A stretch of DNA of 64,000 bases from contig NC_040028.1 of the NCBI RefSeq assembly GCF_000972845.2, positions 8,113,198-8,177,197 on the forward strand, written 5' to 3'. Shown piece by piece: positions 39,241-51,300 of the stretch (position 1 is the stretch's first letter; each line of letters starts with the position of its first letter). The DNA comes from Larimichthys crocea (taxonomy: Eukaryota; Chordata; Actinopteri; Sciaenidae). Under the pieces are notes generated by a model. It saw nothing but the letters and a program-made list of their open reading frames with translations, made no database searches and was not told the origin of the DNA. The position numbers and the translations under genes were made by a program.

Positions 39241-41855
39241 GAGTAGCTTTCGGGCTAGAGAGGCAGATGGACCTTCAACCTCTCTCCTGCCTGCCACTGC
39301 TCTGACCTCACGTCCCTTGAAAGCATGATACCTGTGAATACTCTGATTATGGCCAGGCCAGACTGCACAGGCCCACAACCCCTCACTGTGCAGGTGAGTG
39401 TTGAGGCAGCAGAGTGGACATGATTGACTCTCACTGCAAACCCTGTCGGAGTGCTACATTCCAACAGGGAAAGACAAAGAGATAGAGGAATGGGAGATGA
39501 GGTGAAAAAGAGAGCCTGCCCTGCATTCTCTGGCTAATTAAGTCTTATTATCCCGCACAACAGGAGGTACCTTAAAAATAATTGGCCACAGCGACAGCTA
39601 AATGTTCCAATCTGGAGGTGAAGCCAAAAGCACTATAAAAGGTCACGTGCCATTATGCATTTTGCTGATCTTATTAGTGCCACAGTCTGTCAAAAGACCC
39701 ACTGTTAATTCATAGGCAAAATACTTCCGAGATTAAAAATATTCCCCATCCCTTGATTTAAAGCCAATCTTGTTTAGGTGAGGAAATTAAATCTTTTAAT
39801 CTATGACTTCTGACCTCTTAGTCAAAGAGACATTCCCCTCCAATTTTGGCTTTTTATACCTGCTTGTAAGGATTATTTCTCTTTTGTAGTGCTAAAGCCA
39901 AATTGAAAAAAAGATCATATTAGAAAAAGCATATAGAAAAAATCTACAAAATTCTGAAGTATATGTCCTCACTAAATGATGAGAGCTGATGAATTTCCTC
40001 TGTCCACACACTGTCTACTGCGGAGGGGACAGCCAACAGTGTGTCATGGTGTGCCGGGGAAATATGACTGTGATTTCACAGATAAACGCCTTTAACTAGA
40101 GAGGAGGAACTAATCAGTGAAATCAGCTGCTGTGTTCAGTGGCTGTATTTGGCACTTTAGGCAAATCTCCCTGTACTCTTTCATTTAAGTCTTATTATAA
40201 TAAATGATTTATTCCATTCAGTTCATTTCAGCAGTGTTTAGAGTATATATTTAAATAGTTTTGAAAAAGGGCTAGGAACAACATCTGATTAACATCAGTA
40301 CACCTCAGGATTACAAAGCCTCTGATCTGAATATATGGCTCAGTTTATAAGCCCACAGATATTTATTTTATTTAGTTGTCATGCTAGAATGGCTGCTTAT
40401 AGTCCAGGTGTGTGGCAAAATTCTGGTGGGAGCGTTGTTGAGTGTACAAACATCAAACCAGCTGAACAACAAATCCTGCATCACATTATCGCATCACCCC
40501 TATTAGCATTAAACTCGGTAATTACTTCAGATTAGTAATGAACAAATATGTGCCATTTAGAATTAATGGACAATCTTTACTTTTTATTGATTTCTAAAGA
40601 AAAATTAGGTTTCGTTTAACTGAATAATAAGAAATGAGAGTATATTCACCATTTTTACCAAGGAATCCAGTTCTTTCTGTCCTTTTCTCCATATATTCAC
40701 AAATTTGAATAATAAAGCTGTAGGATTATTGCAATTTTTTCACTCAAACTGAAACATTTTCAACTGCTACTGACATGTCTTTGACCCAACTCACACCTCC
40801 CTGGAGCAAATGGGCCAACTGTTATCTCTGCGTTGACTTCATGCAGTGGTGTATTGGTGCCTGGAGAAGTGAATATATTCCTAATTTATGCCCCCATTTT
40901 TTTAAGGCCCCTGTCCAGCAAAGGATAAATACCCTGTTTTAAACAGTGACATGTAGAACTACTTGTATAATTAGTTCATCCAAAAATGGGTCATTACTAT
41001 TAAAACATTGTCACTTATCTTCTGCTGCTCACCCAGCTTTACTTTTTAAACATTTTCAAATACAACATGGTATTTATAGTGTAGCTATAACAGTTAATAC
41101 GTATAGTAACATTTACATTTAATAGTTCATCAATAGTCAATGTCAGTCCATTGCTTTTCATCTTGCCTTAGTCCACAGTTATAACTAAATCTTGACCAAG
41201 AGACAAAATAATCTTATTTTAAAATGATGTATGCCACCATGCCCTTATATTGTCTGGACAGGAAATTTCACACACACATTCTGTATATGAATACATGTTA
41301 ATGTGCAAACCAGTGATTTTTTCCAATATGCAATTTAAAAACGCGTTGGCGTTCACTAAACTTAACAAATATTTGTATTTCACTCTCACTTTTGTCGGGC
41401 ACAAACTCACAGCCCACACAGACAGAACAATTGATGCACTGCAAGCTACACATCAACTTCACGTTATTATTTACTGACCTCAAACTTGAGAAAGGAGAGG
41501 ACACGTTTAAAAGATTACTGTTCCCACAATTCACTCTCATGGTCACTCGTCCATTTGCACATGGCCCTGTCTACCTACATAAAAATGGGTCTTGTTTAAT
41601 CTGATCATGAGTGGACAGTTATAAATACGTGTGAATGCAGTGGACCTGATATGCATTGAGGACGCTTTGCGATCGGATTGCACAGACCACATATGCCCAC
41701 ATTTTCTAATAATGTGTACACGAAGGTGTCCTGGCCCATTTCGAAAGGCCACCAACTTAATTTATATCCCCCGTATAAGAGGACATATGTGTTCATTTGT
41801 GTGCCAATGGTGTCAAGTGTGAAACAACAAGGAGAAGACACAACAAAAGGCAAAA
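39241..41855. other. Non-coding stretch, no gene recognised
   Basis: No exon is supported here. From about 41250 many short frames overlap on both strands. That can mark a decayed transposon whose stops have not yet accumulated evenly, but none could be assigned to a family. Confidence 0.45.
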
Positions 41856-41969
41856 TGGATTTTGTTGAATGGAGACGAAGCAAGCTCTCTGATTCCTATT
41901 TTGGCTGAAGAGTCAGTGCAACGGAAACTGGAAGATTACCCAGGACTGGGACACAGACCGGGAACGTGA
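41856..41969 (+). pseudogene. Possible Myb/SANT-like DNA-binding fragment from a decayed transposon
   Basis: The frame from the TGG at 41856 reads ...NGDEASSLIPILAEESVQRK LED... and stops at 41967-41969. The pattern (acidic residues, L..IL.EE.VQ.KL) resembles the first helices of the Myb/SANT-like domain common in Harbinger-type elements and their host-derived relatives in fish. The fragment is short and stops after 37 codons, before the expected second and third helices. This is an inference from pattern only. Confidence 0.25.
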
Positions 41970-42126
41970 GATCTGATCAGAAGTCGTCATGTGAGGTGTA
42001 AACAGAAGCTTTGGATGATGTCAGGAGTATGTTTGAAGTTTTGTTCTATTCGATCTATCAAGGCAGGGTGTTTTTTGGGAAACCCATATGCTGTTTGTGA
42101 ATGCAAATATGAGAAAGCAAACGTTT

Positions 42127-42775
42127 AATCAGAATCAGAAATACTTTAATAATCCCAGGGGGAAATCATTTTTGTAACAATACTCCAGGTATACAAACAA
42201 ACAAAAACAACATATGTTAAACAAGTAATCATCTATTAAGAACAAAATATAAATATATAAAGTATATAAAAGATCAAATTTAGAGTTAAATAATGTGCAA
42301 CACCTGCAAAAAGTGATTGACCGTGTTTGTGTCAGATTACAAAAGGACGTGTGTCTGACTCTCTGAGGGAGGTGTTGTAGAGTTTAATGACCACAGGCAG
42401 GAATGATTTCCTGTGTTGCTCTGTGGTGCATCTAAGTGAGAGGAGTCTTCTGCTGAAGGAGCGCCTCTGCAGAGCCAGTGTGTCGTAGAGAGGGTGTGAA
42501 ACATTGTCCAATATGGACTGAAGCCTGGACAGCATCCTCCTCTCTGCCACGGCCGTCAGAGTGTCCAGCTTCTCCCCCACAACATCACCAGCTCTCCTGA
42601 TCAGTTTGTTAAGTCTGTTGGTGTCTGCTACCTTCAGCACACTGCCCCAGCATGTGACAGCGAAGAAGATCGCACTGGCCACAACAGACTCATAAAACAT
42701 CCTCAGCATTGTCCGGCAGATGTTAAAGGACCTTAGCCTCCTTAGGAAGAAGAGTCAGCTTTGGCCCTTTTTGTA
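42127..42775 (-). pseudogene. LINE ORF2 C-terminus and 3' end, Rex1/CR1-like (5'-truncated, decayed)
   Basis: On the minus strand, 42709-42332 encodes an open C-terminal reverse-transcriptase region: MLRMFYESVVASAIFF, AVTCWGS, DTNRLNKLIRRAGDVVG, LTAVAERRMLSRLQSIL and SHPLYDTLALQRRSFSRRLL. The same frame extends upstream through FFLRRLRSFNICRT to about 42775, broken by one in-frame stop. This composition is typical of fish non-LTR elements of the Rex1/CR1/jockey group. Downstream on the same strand is a 3' UTR that ends in AAATGATTTCCCCCTGGGAT, TATTAAAGTA and TTTCTGATTCTGATT, the expected terminal signature. The endonuclease and catalytic polymerase motifs are lost to 5' truncation. No intact copy is present. 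Confidence 0.8.
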
Positions 42776-44973
42776 GCTTGGCAACTAGCCCATTCTTACA
42801 TTTTGTATAGTCTTCATTGTCTTCTTCACTGAGCCACATCTTCATCTCAAACAATAGACGTCTAAACTGGATATTTCTAACTGTGAGAGCTGTGAGCTCA
42901 ATAAATATGTTGTCTGCCATGATTGTCTTTACGTTTTCATAGTATTACTGTCATAGAGATTAGCATAAACAGTTATATCACAAGTACTGTAGGGTCTCAA
43001 CCTACACTAATGACAGACTCAGTTTATAGTAGGTTTTAATAATAGTGCATTCTGCTTGCTATTCGTTGCTTTTGTCACTGATGAACAGTTTATGCAGTTC
43101 AAGATTTCCTCCAATGTTTCATCATTGCTCTGCTATGATTTTAAAAGTTGTGTTTTCCTGGTGCCGCTTGAAGAGGCTGGCTTCACTTGGTGGTTTATGT
43201 TTTCTGGCTGGTTAACCAACATTTATATGGATTATAGAAACAGTCATACCAGTGTTATTTATTTGTTGCATGGTTTATTCAATACTCTGCTTGCTCAACC
43301 ATCCCTATAGTCCATTATCCACAGCAGTTTGGAAGTGCCAGCCATGATCCACCTCCACCCCGACTGTAGCAAAATCCATTCAAAAGTATTGTAGTCTACA
43401 AAGGAAATTATTCTCACTGTAGACATGCTACTGTTATAAATAGTAGTTTTCTCCAAGTTGTAATACAAAAATCACCAAACAGACATTTCAACTTGACATA
43501 GCAGAATAGGCATAGGTGTCACTGATGTCGCAGTAAGCCATGACAGTCTGACAGCCCACAGCACGCACAGTACCAGGACCATGTCCAAATGTTTCTCACG
43601 TAAAAAATACCTGGCTCAATGTGTTATGTATATTCTCTTCATTCTTTTTTTTGTTTGTTTTTTATAAACAGCTTTTTATTCAGTTCTAATTACCTAATAA
43701 TTGCAATAATTTCCCAAAGAATATTTGGACGAACCCCCAGGATGCCATCATCACCTTAAAGTGATATCACATTAAGCAAGTGAAATACGCAGTATATACT
43801 GTATGTAGTAAAGACTAATGCCCCTTAATGGTAAAAACAAGGAAATAAGTCCCCGAGAGATTGTAAAGTGAAACTCTTTGCTCCTGCTGTGACCAAGTGT
43901 AACATGAATTAATCAGCAACTAGTAGCACAGTGTGTTATTTCAGCGCTTTGATGAACTGAAGGGGCCATGGCGATACTTTTAATATAGAGGATTATTACT
44001 TTCTTTATCTTTCGTTCACAGAACAAAATAAGAATCGATGTGCATTCATAAACAATATGAGGTGTTGTCAGATAACTGAACATCATGCTGCGAATAGCCA
44101 GATTTTGTTATAAACAACTGGCCTACAATAGGGTTTTATTCGAAGAAATAATTTAAGCAGTACCCATCTCCAGAGTTTACACACAGCAGATGGCCAATGT
44201 GAGAGCTTACCGAATAGTGTAAAATTGATCTGTGTCTATTTGCAATTTCAAGAATTCCATTATTGGGTGACTTTTTTGCAATATTTATGTTTTTCACCTG
44301 CCGTTGCCCCTGCTATGATGTTCCCACATTGCCCCCACCGAGCCTCTTTGTCAGCCAATCATTCACCTGATGCTAATGACCAGGTGCCAGCTCTACTGTC
44401 CCACAGATATCATGCCTGAAGACTGATGTATTGATCGTGCGAGATTGATCAGGGCAGGGATGATACAGCAGCATTACATGATTTATTCAGGTTCTAATAT
44501 CCTGCGTCAGGACTGCCCTCTGGGACTTGGCTGTCTAGGCCCTGTGTACTTTCATCATCCATCCGAGTATCAGGCCCTATTTACAGATTACATCTTCGTT
44601 TCTTCAGAAGCAAGAAGCAGTGACACTTTCCACTTACACTGACTATTTAAACAAATCCCAACACAGTTTGTTTTTTGTGTCATGTTGTCGATTGTAGTCT
44701 GTTTTTACTTTCTGTCTCTTACTGTACCCGAAACATGCATGAATTGCATTCTGTGGATGAAAAAAAATTCAAGGCAACTGAAAGAGCACTTTTCCATTTC
44801 TTAAAAACAAGACAATCTTGCCTCTCAAAATAACATTAGTATTCATCACTTGGAAAAACTGTGACCAAAAAAATTGTGATGCATTAGACATTCACTGCAT
44901 GCCGTAGTTACAAAATCTCACAAGCTTCAGGTCCGCAAAATCAAACTGTCTCCCAGTGGAAAGCAGAGAATTT
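42776..44973. other. Non-coding stretch, nothing recognised
   Basis: A 65-codon minus frame (42723-42920) overlaps the LINE's broken edge in another frame and is not recognised. Other frames (43056-43310, 44225-44419, 44445-44642) look like chance. Confidence 0.5.
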
Positions 44974-45020
44974 GTTTAGGCTTCAGCTGGGCAGTGAAGC
45001 AGGCTGCTCTGCACAGCTGA
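44974..45020 (+). repeat. Local repeat copy 1 (pairs with 46073-46122)
   Basis: GTTTAGGCTTCAGCTGGGCA followed by GTGAAGCAGGCTGCTCTGCACAGCTGA aligns without gaps to 46074-46122 at roughly 80% identity, counted by eye. An A14 run follows at about 45047. Confidence 0.6.
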
Positions 45021-46072
45021 TAGTTAATAGTTTTAGGTTCGCATTCAAAAAAAAAAAAAAGGAAAAAGATGACCATATGATGCCAATGGCTCTTCAGTCA
45101 ATTTAATGAGCAGCTGACACAAGTATAAATGTTTTAGTGTGTGACCTTCAACAGCGTATCAGGATTCACCTTTTATTCCTGCTTCTAAATCACCCTACAC
45201 ATTACATCAAACACACTTTATATACACACATTAGTTACATTGACACTACACATATCAGATGTTGGATCATAGATAAATGGATATAATAACATGATAGGCT
45301 TCTTTCTAGAATCTTCCACTTTTTTAAGGAGTTTTTCAATTTTTACTTGTTAAGTTGAATTTACTTGTCATGAGGAGTACCAGTCGCCTTTAGCGGAGGA
45401 GTTTTCTCTTTCCTGTGTTACAATGTTTGGAGTTTAAGTGATGTGGGTGTTTAGCAAGAGTCAAATAAAACACTGTTGAGCTGCATTATGGGAAATGTAG
45501 GCTCCAGTGTTTTTGACATTTGCCCTCATGCTAGAAACTAAAGGTCAGAGTATTTTGACATCATTTGCTTAAATTCTGACCGTTCTTGCTTTAATCTGCT
45601 TTAGTCTCTTGTGAATTTTATGGGAGCGCAATACTAAAATGCTTTCATATAGCAGGGACTTTAAATAAATCAGTAGCACACTATGTACAAGGACATTTAT
45701 CAAGGACAAGGGCATTATGAACATTGATATGGACACATTAAAACAAATACAATATACATTTTTGATATAAATGTGAATATTTTGAGTACTGTAAATAAGA
45801 GAGCTGTAATTTTTTCTGCTGTCCCTGATCAGATGTTAAAAGGCACCCAAACGAATACAACCATCTTGTCGTTCATACCATTTTATGATAATGTCCATCT
45901 CTCTAGGATCATCTCAGTACTACCACTATGGCTGCTACTTTTGTGCTCTCTAAGACTTTTCTTTTTTTTCCCCCTCTCTTCTGAACATATTTTAACAATA
46001 ATAGATTTTTATACCATTGTTCAAAAAATGTCACAGCCCTAATGAACGAGAAGTCTCGCTAGTGGAGAGTTC

Positions 46073-46122
46073 ATTTAGGCTTCAGCAGGCCAGTGGTGCA
46101 GGCTGTTCGACACAGCTGGCAG
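46073..46122 (+). repeat. Local repeat copy 2 (pairs with 44974-45020)
   Basis: ATTTAGGCTTCAGCAGGCCA followed by GTGGTGCAGGCTGTTCGACACAGCTGGCAG. AGTGGAGAG upstream matches AGTGGAAAG upstream of copy 1, so the homology may extend past the core. The word GCTGTTCGACACAGC recurs once more near 48397. Confidence 0.6.
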
Positions 46123-46710
46123 GGGATTGCGCCTTGTTGTTCTGGGGGGCTTGAGGGCAGGGGAGCTCCTGTCAGTGAAGAGGATGGGTCGGGCCCATGA
46201 TGCGTGTGGCATGTTGTTGGTGCAGCTGATGGGGAGGGGAAAGGGTCAGCGGTACCTCCCAGGTTTCCCATCCCGCCCCCCCATCCCATCTGTGCTGCAC
46301 CGACAGACTGTGAGCAGAATAACAAGTCAGCATCTGTCCATTAACGAGATCCCCTGGTCAACATCAAGATATCAAGTTAACAGGTAGATGATAATAATGG
46401 TATAGTCACATCAGTACTGTAATCATATGCTCCTCTATAAAGTACTCTGAACACAAGTTACTAGATAGTTCTGCATTACATTACTCAAAAGCAAAAGGAG
46501 AAACATTGCAGACTTGATTTTGAGTATGCCAAAAATGCAAAGACTGCAGTGATCTGTAGTGTACGCTGTGTTCTGTCATACAGTCACAAGTCTTCAGGGG
46601 AGGAATTGTAATTTATAAAATAGACAAGAAAATGTGAGGAATCGGATTAGTGGTTTGCCAGTGGACAATGAAATTCATCCAAGCTAGCTGAGCAGCAGAG
46701 TTTCATTAAA
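46123..46710. other. Non-coding stretch with a GC-richer patch
   Basis: 46130-46300 is visibly richer in G and C than its surroundings and gives overlapping frames on both strands (46071-46325 minus, 46127-46387 plus). Neither shows a recognisable domain. It may be the body of the repeat whose edge is at 46073. Confidence 0.4.
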
Positions 46711-46975
46711 GGAACGGTTCAGCATTTTGGGATTCACTTATTTTCTTTTTTCAAGAGAGAGACGAGAAGATTGATTTCATTTCTGTGTACGTACAGAGAA
46801 TGTAATTAGCCGAGCTTACTGTAAATATGAGAAGCAGGTGAAAACAGCCAGTCTAGCCATTCTTAGAAACAAACAACTCTGAATACGTTTTATCTCATCC
46901 TTTAAGTCTGTACAAAAAAAAAAAAAAAATGTGTGGTTTGCTACAAAATTAGAGCACATAACGCTTTTATTTTTA
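46711..46975 (+). mobile_element. Fish interspersed repeat ('TTCAACATTTTGGGAA' family), second copy
   Basis: GGAACGGTTCAGCATTTTGG, then GAGAGACGAGAAGATTGAT, GTAAATATGAGAAGCAGGTG, CAGCCAGTCTAGCC, GTTTTATCTCATCCTTTAAG and TCTGTACAAAAA follow the order of a common fish repeat (CGACATTTTGGGAAATACGC, GATGAGAAGATTGATACC, GGTAAATATGAAGC, GTTATATCTCGTTTGTTTAA, TCCGTACAAAAAC). Homology fades after about 46975. The copy at 34390 belongs to the same family. Confidence 0.65.
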
Positions 46976-47344
46976 TATTTATGTTAGTGGGTGGATTTAA
47001 AACACAAGATATAACATTACAGTATATCTTATGTTAACTAGTAAGCTAAGCTAAAGTAATGACTCCTGCTTTCCCATTTGATTTCAGACTTTTTTTTAAA
47101 TGGATTATCTTAAAACAACTGGACTAGCCCTGCTCCGTATACATTATTGTGTCTGTTCTCAATCACCCGGACTACCTGATCCATACATCACTGACTGACT
47201 TGCTCAGCAGCTGCTGCCTCTGGCTCCTCCTGGCTGTCTCATGAGGTCTTCAGCATCAGTCGAACTCTGCTGCTCCCACTCCTGTTGATTACACCATCCA
47301 GGTGGACTTCTTCCGGTTCTTTACTGTCTGCTGGCTCTGAACCT

Positions 47345-48300
47345 CTGTTATGCCAATCTTAAAAAAAAAACTAAAAAAAAACAGGTCTTGACCCTGACAT
47401 TCCCGACTTTGAAGCACCTATCTCCGACCTGTGTGAGATCTTATATACTGGAAGGCACTGTCCCCTCACAATTCAAATCCACTTGGACTCCAACAAACTC
47501 TACAAACTATTTTAATTGAGTTTTGGATCCCAACACAGCTCAGAAACTGCCCTAATCAAAGTCACAAATGACCTCCTCCTCTCTTGTGATGTCCTCTTCC
47601 TCAACATCCAGATTTTACTCGACCTCAATACCACCTTCGACATCATTGGCCATTCCATCCTCTTCTCCCAGCTTGAGTCCTCCCTCAGTATCACTGGCAT
47701 TGCCCACTCCTGGTTCACATCATATCTCTCTGACCGCAACCAGTTCATCGCTGTCATTCAATCAAACTCTTTCAGGGTATCCCTCAAGGTTTGGTGCTTT
47801 GAGGCCCCTCCTCTTCATCCTTTACATGTTTCTCCTTGGTCACATTATATGACCTCCATTTCCACTGTCATGCCGACAATACCCAGCTCTGCAACGAAAC
47901 CAAATCCATTACTGCGGCCACTGGGTCCAAACAAACTTTCCCAAACTTAACAGCATCAAATTTGAAATCCTTATCATCAAATCCTGCCACGATTTCCCCT
48001 CTGCATCAATTGCAACATTATTCCTGCTTCCACACACATCTGCAACCTCTGTGTCTTCTTTGATCAAACCCTCTCCTTTGAATGTCACAGTAATCACATT
48101 ACAATAACTGCTTTTCTTCATTTTATAAAACATTGCCCATCTTGCCCCCCCCTTCTTCTCAGCTGCTGAAATGCTCATCCATGCTTCATCCCCGCACAAC
48201 TCGGTTCTGTAAGGCAAATCCACATCAAACTACTATACATTCAAAACTCATCTGCTCGTTTTCTCACACCAGAGATCACACATTATCCTCATCTGTCCTT
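47345..48300 (+). pseudogene. Decayed L2-type LINE ORF2 (reverse transcriptase), broken by frameshifts
   Basis: Reverse-transcriptase landmarks of fish L2 elements are readable in order but in shifting frames. GLDPDIPD..PISDL lies at about 47385-47440. HSSETALIKVTNDLLLS is at 47531-47585, followed by NIQILLDLNTTFDIIGHSIL (motif A, with the catalytic Asp in LDLNTTFD) and LESSLSITGIAHSWFTSYLS at 47670-47735. GALRPLLFILYMFLLGHI is in another frame at about 47795-47850. FHCHADNTQLC at 47850-47900 is motif C, where YADD has become HADN. IKLLYIQNSSARFLT, the thumb-region motif, lies at about 48225-48275. At least three frame changes and several stops are present, so it is inactive. No endonuclease or 3' tail was found with it. 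Confidence 0.85.
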
Positions 48301-51300
48301 TCCCTTTTCTATTGCTGCACTTGTTTTTTAAACTGCTTGGCTCCACTATCCATTTAATCTTAGGCATTTTTATTTTAATAAGAAAATAACAGTTAGCTGT
48401 TCGACACAGCCTCCTTTCAGACTGCCAGACTAAATCTGTGTATCTTGTAGAAGTCAGTTCATCTCTGCGTGGCATCAGTCTTCAGGTCTGTTCCCAGCTT
48501 CAGTCGACTCTTAAGTCATATTCCCTCTTGACAATGCCTCCTTGTCTTACTGCAGCCCGCTCAGAAAACCTGCCAACATGAACTCTGAAAAGAGGAGCGA
48601 GACTGTTTTTATTAGGAGGCCGTTAGAAAGTGAGCTCATTTATTATTTACATTAAAGTACATATATTGTAGATGTTTCGCATGAATGGTTTTTGTTCAGA
48701 AAAGATTCAACTGGTGACATTTAGCTTTTGTTCCACTTGCTTATGGGAAAGAGGGAATTTCTTTCATTTTTCATGTGGGGGTCAGTTTAGAGGACTAAAA
48801 AAATGCACTTTAGAAGGAGGAAGCAAAAGCTCGCCTCACTTACCTGCATTGCTGCTGTGACCTTCAACTACAAAGGCAGATCCCTGCTATTTTCCAAGTC
48901 GATTATTGGATGCCCTTTGTCAACAGCCAACTTTTTTTTAATTCACCATTTAGATCAATAATTTTACATTTGCTTCCATTTTATTTGTTTCCATGAGAGT
49001 ATAGTTTCCAGTCATTCTGGAGAAATCACTGACATTCATCTGGTGACAGGAATAAGACAAGCTAATGCCAGATTCATCCCTCTTACTCCTCTGAAAGACA
49101 TTTTAAGCCTCTGGAGAAGTTTTGGCATATGCACAGTTCTTTTACCTCCAGCAAATGACACACTGGCCAAGTTTAATGTGTACATTTTTTTCTTCTGTTT
49201 TACATATAAATATATGCAATGAGTAATATGTTGAATTGTGGAGTAAAGCAGAAGGCTGTGAGGAGAAGTGATCCTCTGGGCTATAAAAAAATCACTGAAC
49301 CCTGCTCTTTGCACTCATGTGCAAAGCATGGCAATTCCTCAGTCCACTGCACAAGCTCCATATTTTTCTCTTCCCTTTGAGGACTGTGTTCTTACATATA
49401 CAGAAAAATGAGTACCCATGTGGTCTTTCAGAAGATAGTACGACCTTAATAATGAGAGCTCTGACTTTCATCTACTATTATAACATGGTAGCAAAATTTG
49501 GTCTCACAAAGGCTTAACTAAGCTACTGAACCACAGCATGTCCAATCTCAGCATTAATGCAAGTGGATACGTTACCTAGCAGGCTACACCGGTCTTTTCA
49601 GTGTTTTAATAGTCATGAAAGCTACAGTAAAACTCAAGTGTTCTGGATTTGTAATGAAGTGGAGAGATGATGTGTCCACTTCCCCTCTGCAGTTTCACAG
49701 CAGAATCAGGCTTATCCAAAATCACAAACATTTACACTGTGGGTTCACATGAGCACGACTGTGGTTTACTTTGATCATTTTGTCTCACGGTGTGTGGTCA
49801 TGCAGTTTTCCCAGGCCTTCCTCTTCCTCTTCGAAATTATATTAGCTAAGGGCCGGCCCATTATTTTTATTCTACTTATTTCTCTGCCTCAACTTTTAAA
49901 CCTAATTGGTGGCTTGTTGTGCAGTACTTGCTCACTGTTAAATACAAACCACTTCCTACTGAAATATCGAAATTACATTCATCTCATAAGAATTTCACAG
50001 GTAAAGAAAGTAAATATCAACCTCTCTATCTTCTGAAACATCATTAACATATATTTTAAAATTAGATTTGTAAACTTTATTGTAAATTTGTAATGCACAT
50101 AACACACCTTTACAAACAGAAAAACAAGAAAACCAAAAGTCCAGATTCAATCCAACATAAGACCTACATATGCAAGCACACACAAAAGTAAAAGAATTAA
50201 AAGAATAAACAGAGCATAAAAAAACAAGGTGAAAAAACATTTTAGAGACACATTAGTGTGTCAGTTCAGCTCCAGTTACAAAACCCCTTTCATCATTTCT
50301 GACAAAGTCACACCTGAGTCATCAGTGGTTTATTAATCTCAGGATCCGGACTCCACATGGGCTTGATATGTAGGTGGGGATGATGGAAATGTCTAAATCT
50401 CTTTTTGATATGCAGTCTGAGATATATTGCAATTCATATACATTCATTTGGAGCTGCATCCACATTGTAGAAAATGACTGTGTGTCATAAAGGTCATGCT
50501 CATTTTGACAGTAGGCCAATGTGTTGACAACTGTCCAAGTGCCTGATGGTTTTTGGACCTAAAAATGTAATCTAGGGGATTTTGACAGTCCTTAACATAA
50601 TACTGTATAAAACAAAATATCAAGTACATATAGATTTTGTTAATGTGTGGTGCCTGTGGTACTATATATTTTTGACCACCATCTGTAATGAAAAAAACCC
50701 TCTTACTCTCACTGCTAACCAGCTTCTGATTTTTCAGATTTTTCTGAAAGCTCTAATTAACCTGACTTTAGTGCTTAATCATTTCTGAGTATAAAGTAAA
50801 TTAAATTTAGCAGATAAATTATTCTCTCTGTTTGTTCGTGTAATGTGTGTACCACGCATTGTTTCTCTTTTTAATATTACTTCACCACCAAACTGTTTGA
50901 AACTGTCTAAGAATAATATGTTAAATCCTAAGCCAGTACATTGTTTAGTGGCCGTCATAGTCATATCATATCAATTACATTTTATTTCAGAAATATAATA
51001 TTCATGTATAATATATGGCATGCTCATCAGTATAGTAGTTGAAACAATTCACAGCGCACATACACACTAACAGCACACAATACAATGGACATATAGTGCA
51101 CTGATATAGGTAGTTGAGTGATTTTAGTTATGTGCGCTGATTGAAAGGGGAGTGCTGCTGCATGTGAAGAAGAGGACACAATGCCTTTGTTAAAATCAGC
51201 CCATCTGATTGTCACCTATTTTCCGCTGAAGGGAAGGAAAGTAAAGTGAAGAGAGAGCTGGTGGTGGCTTAAATCTGTTACAGCTGAACATGCTCTCTGT

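Noticed and set aside
39115..39378. Minus-strand frame with a poly-Ser tract
   Set aside because: Produced by the GAT microsatellite. No domain elsewhere in the frame.
46071..46387. Overlapping frames on both strands in a GC-richer patch
   Set aside because: The length is explained by composition (few stop codons in GC-rich DNA). No domain was recognised on either strand.
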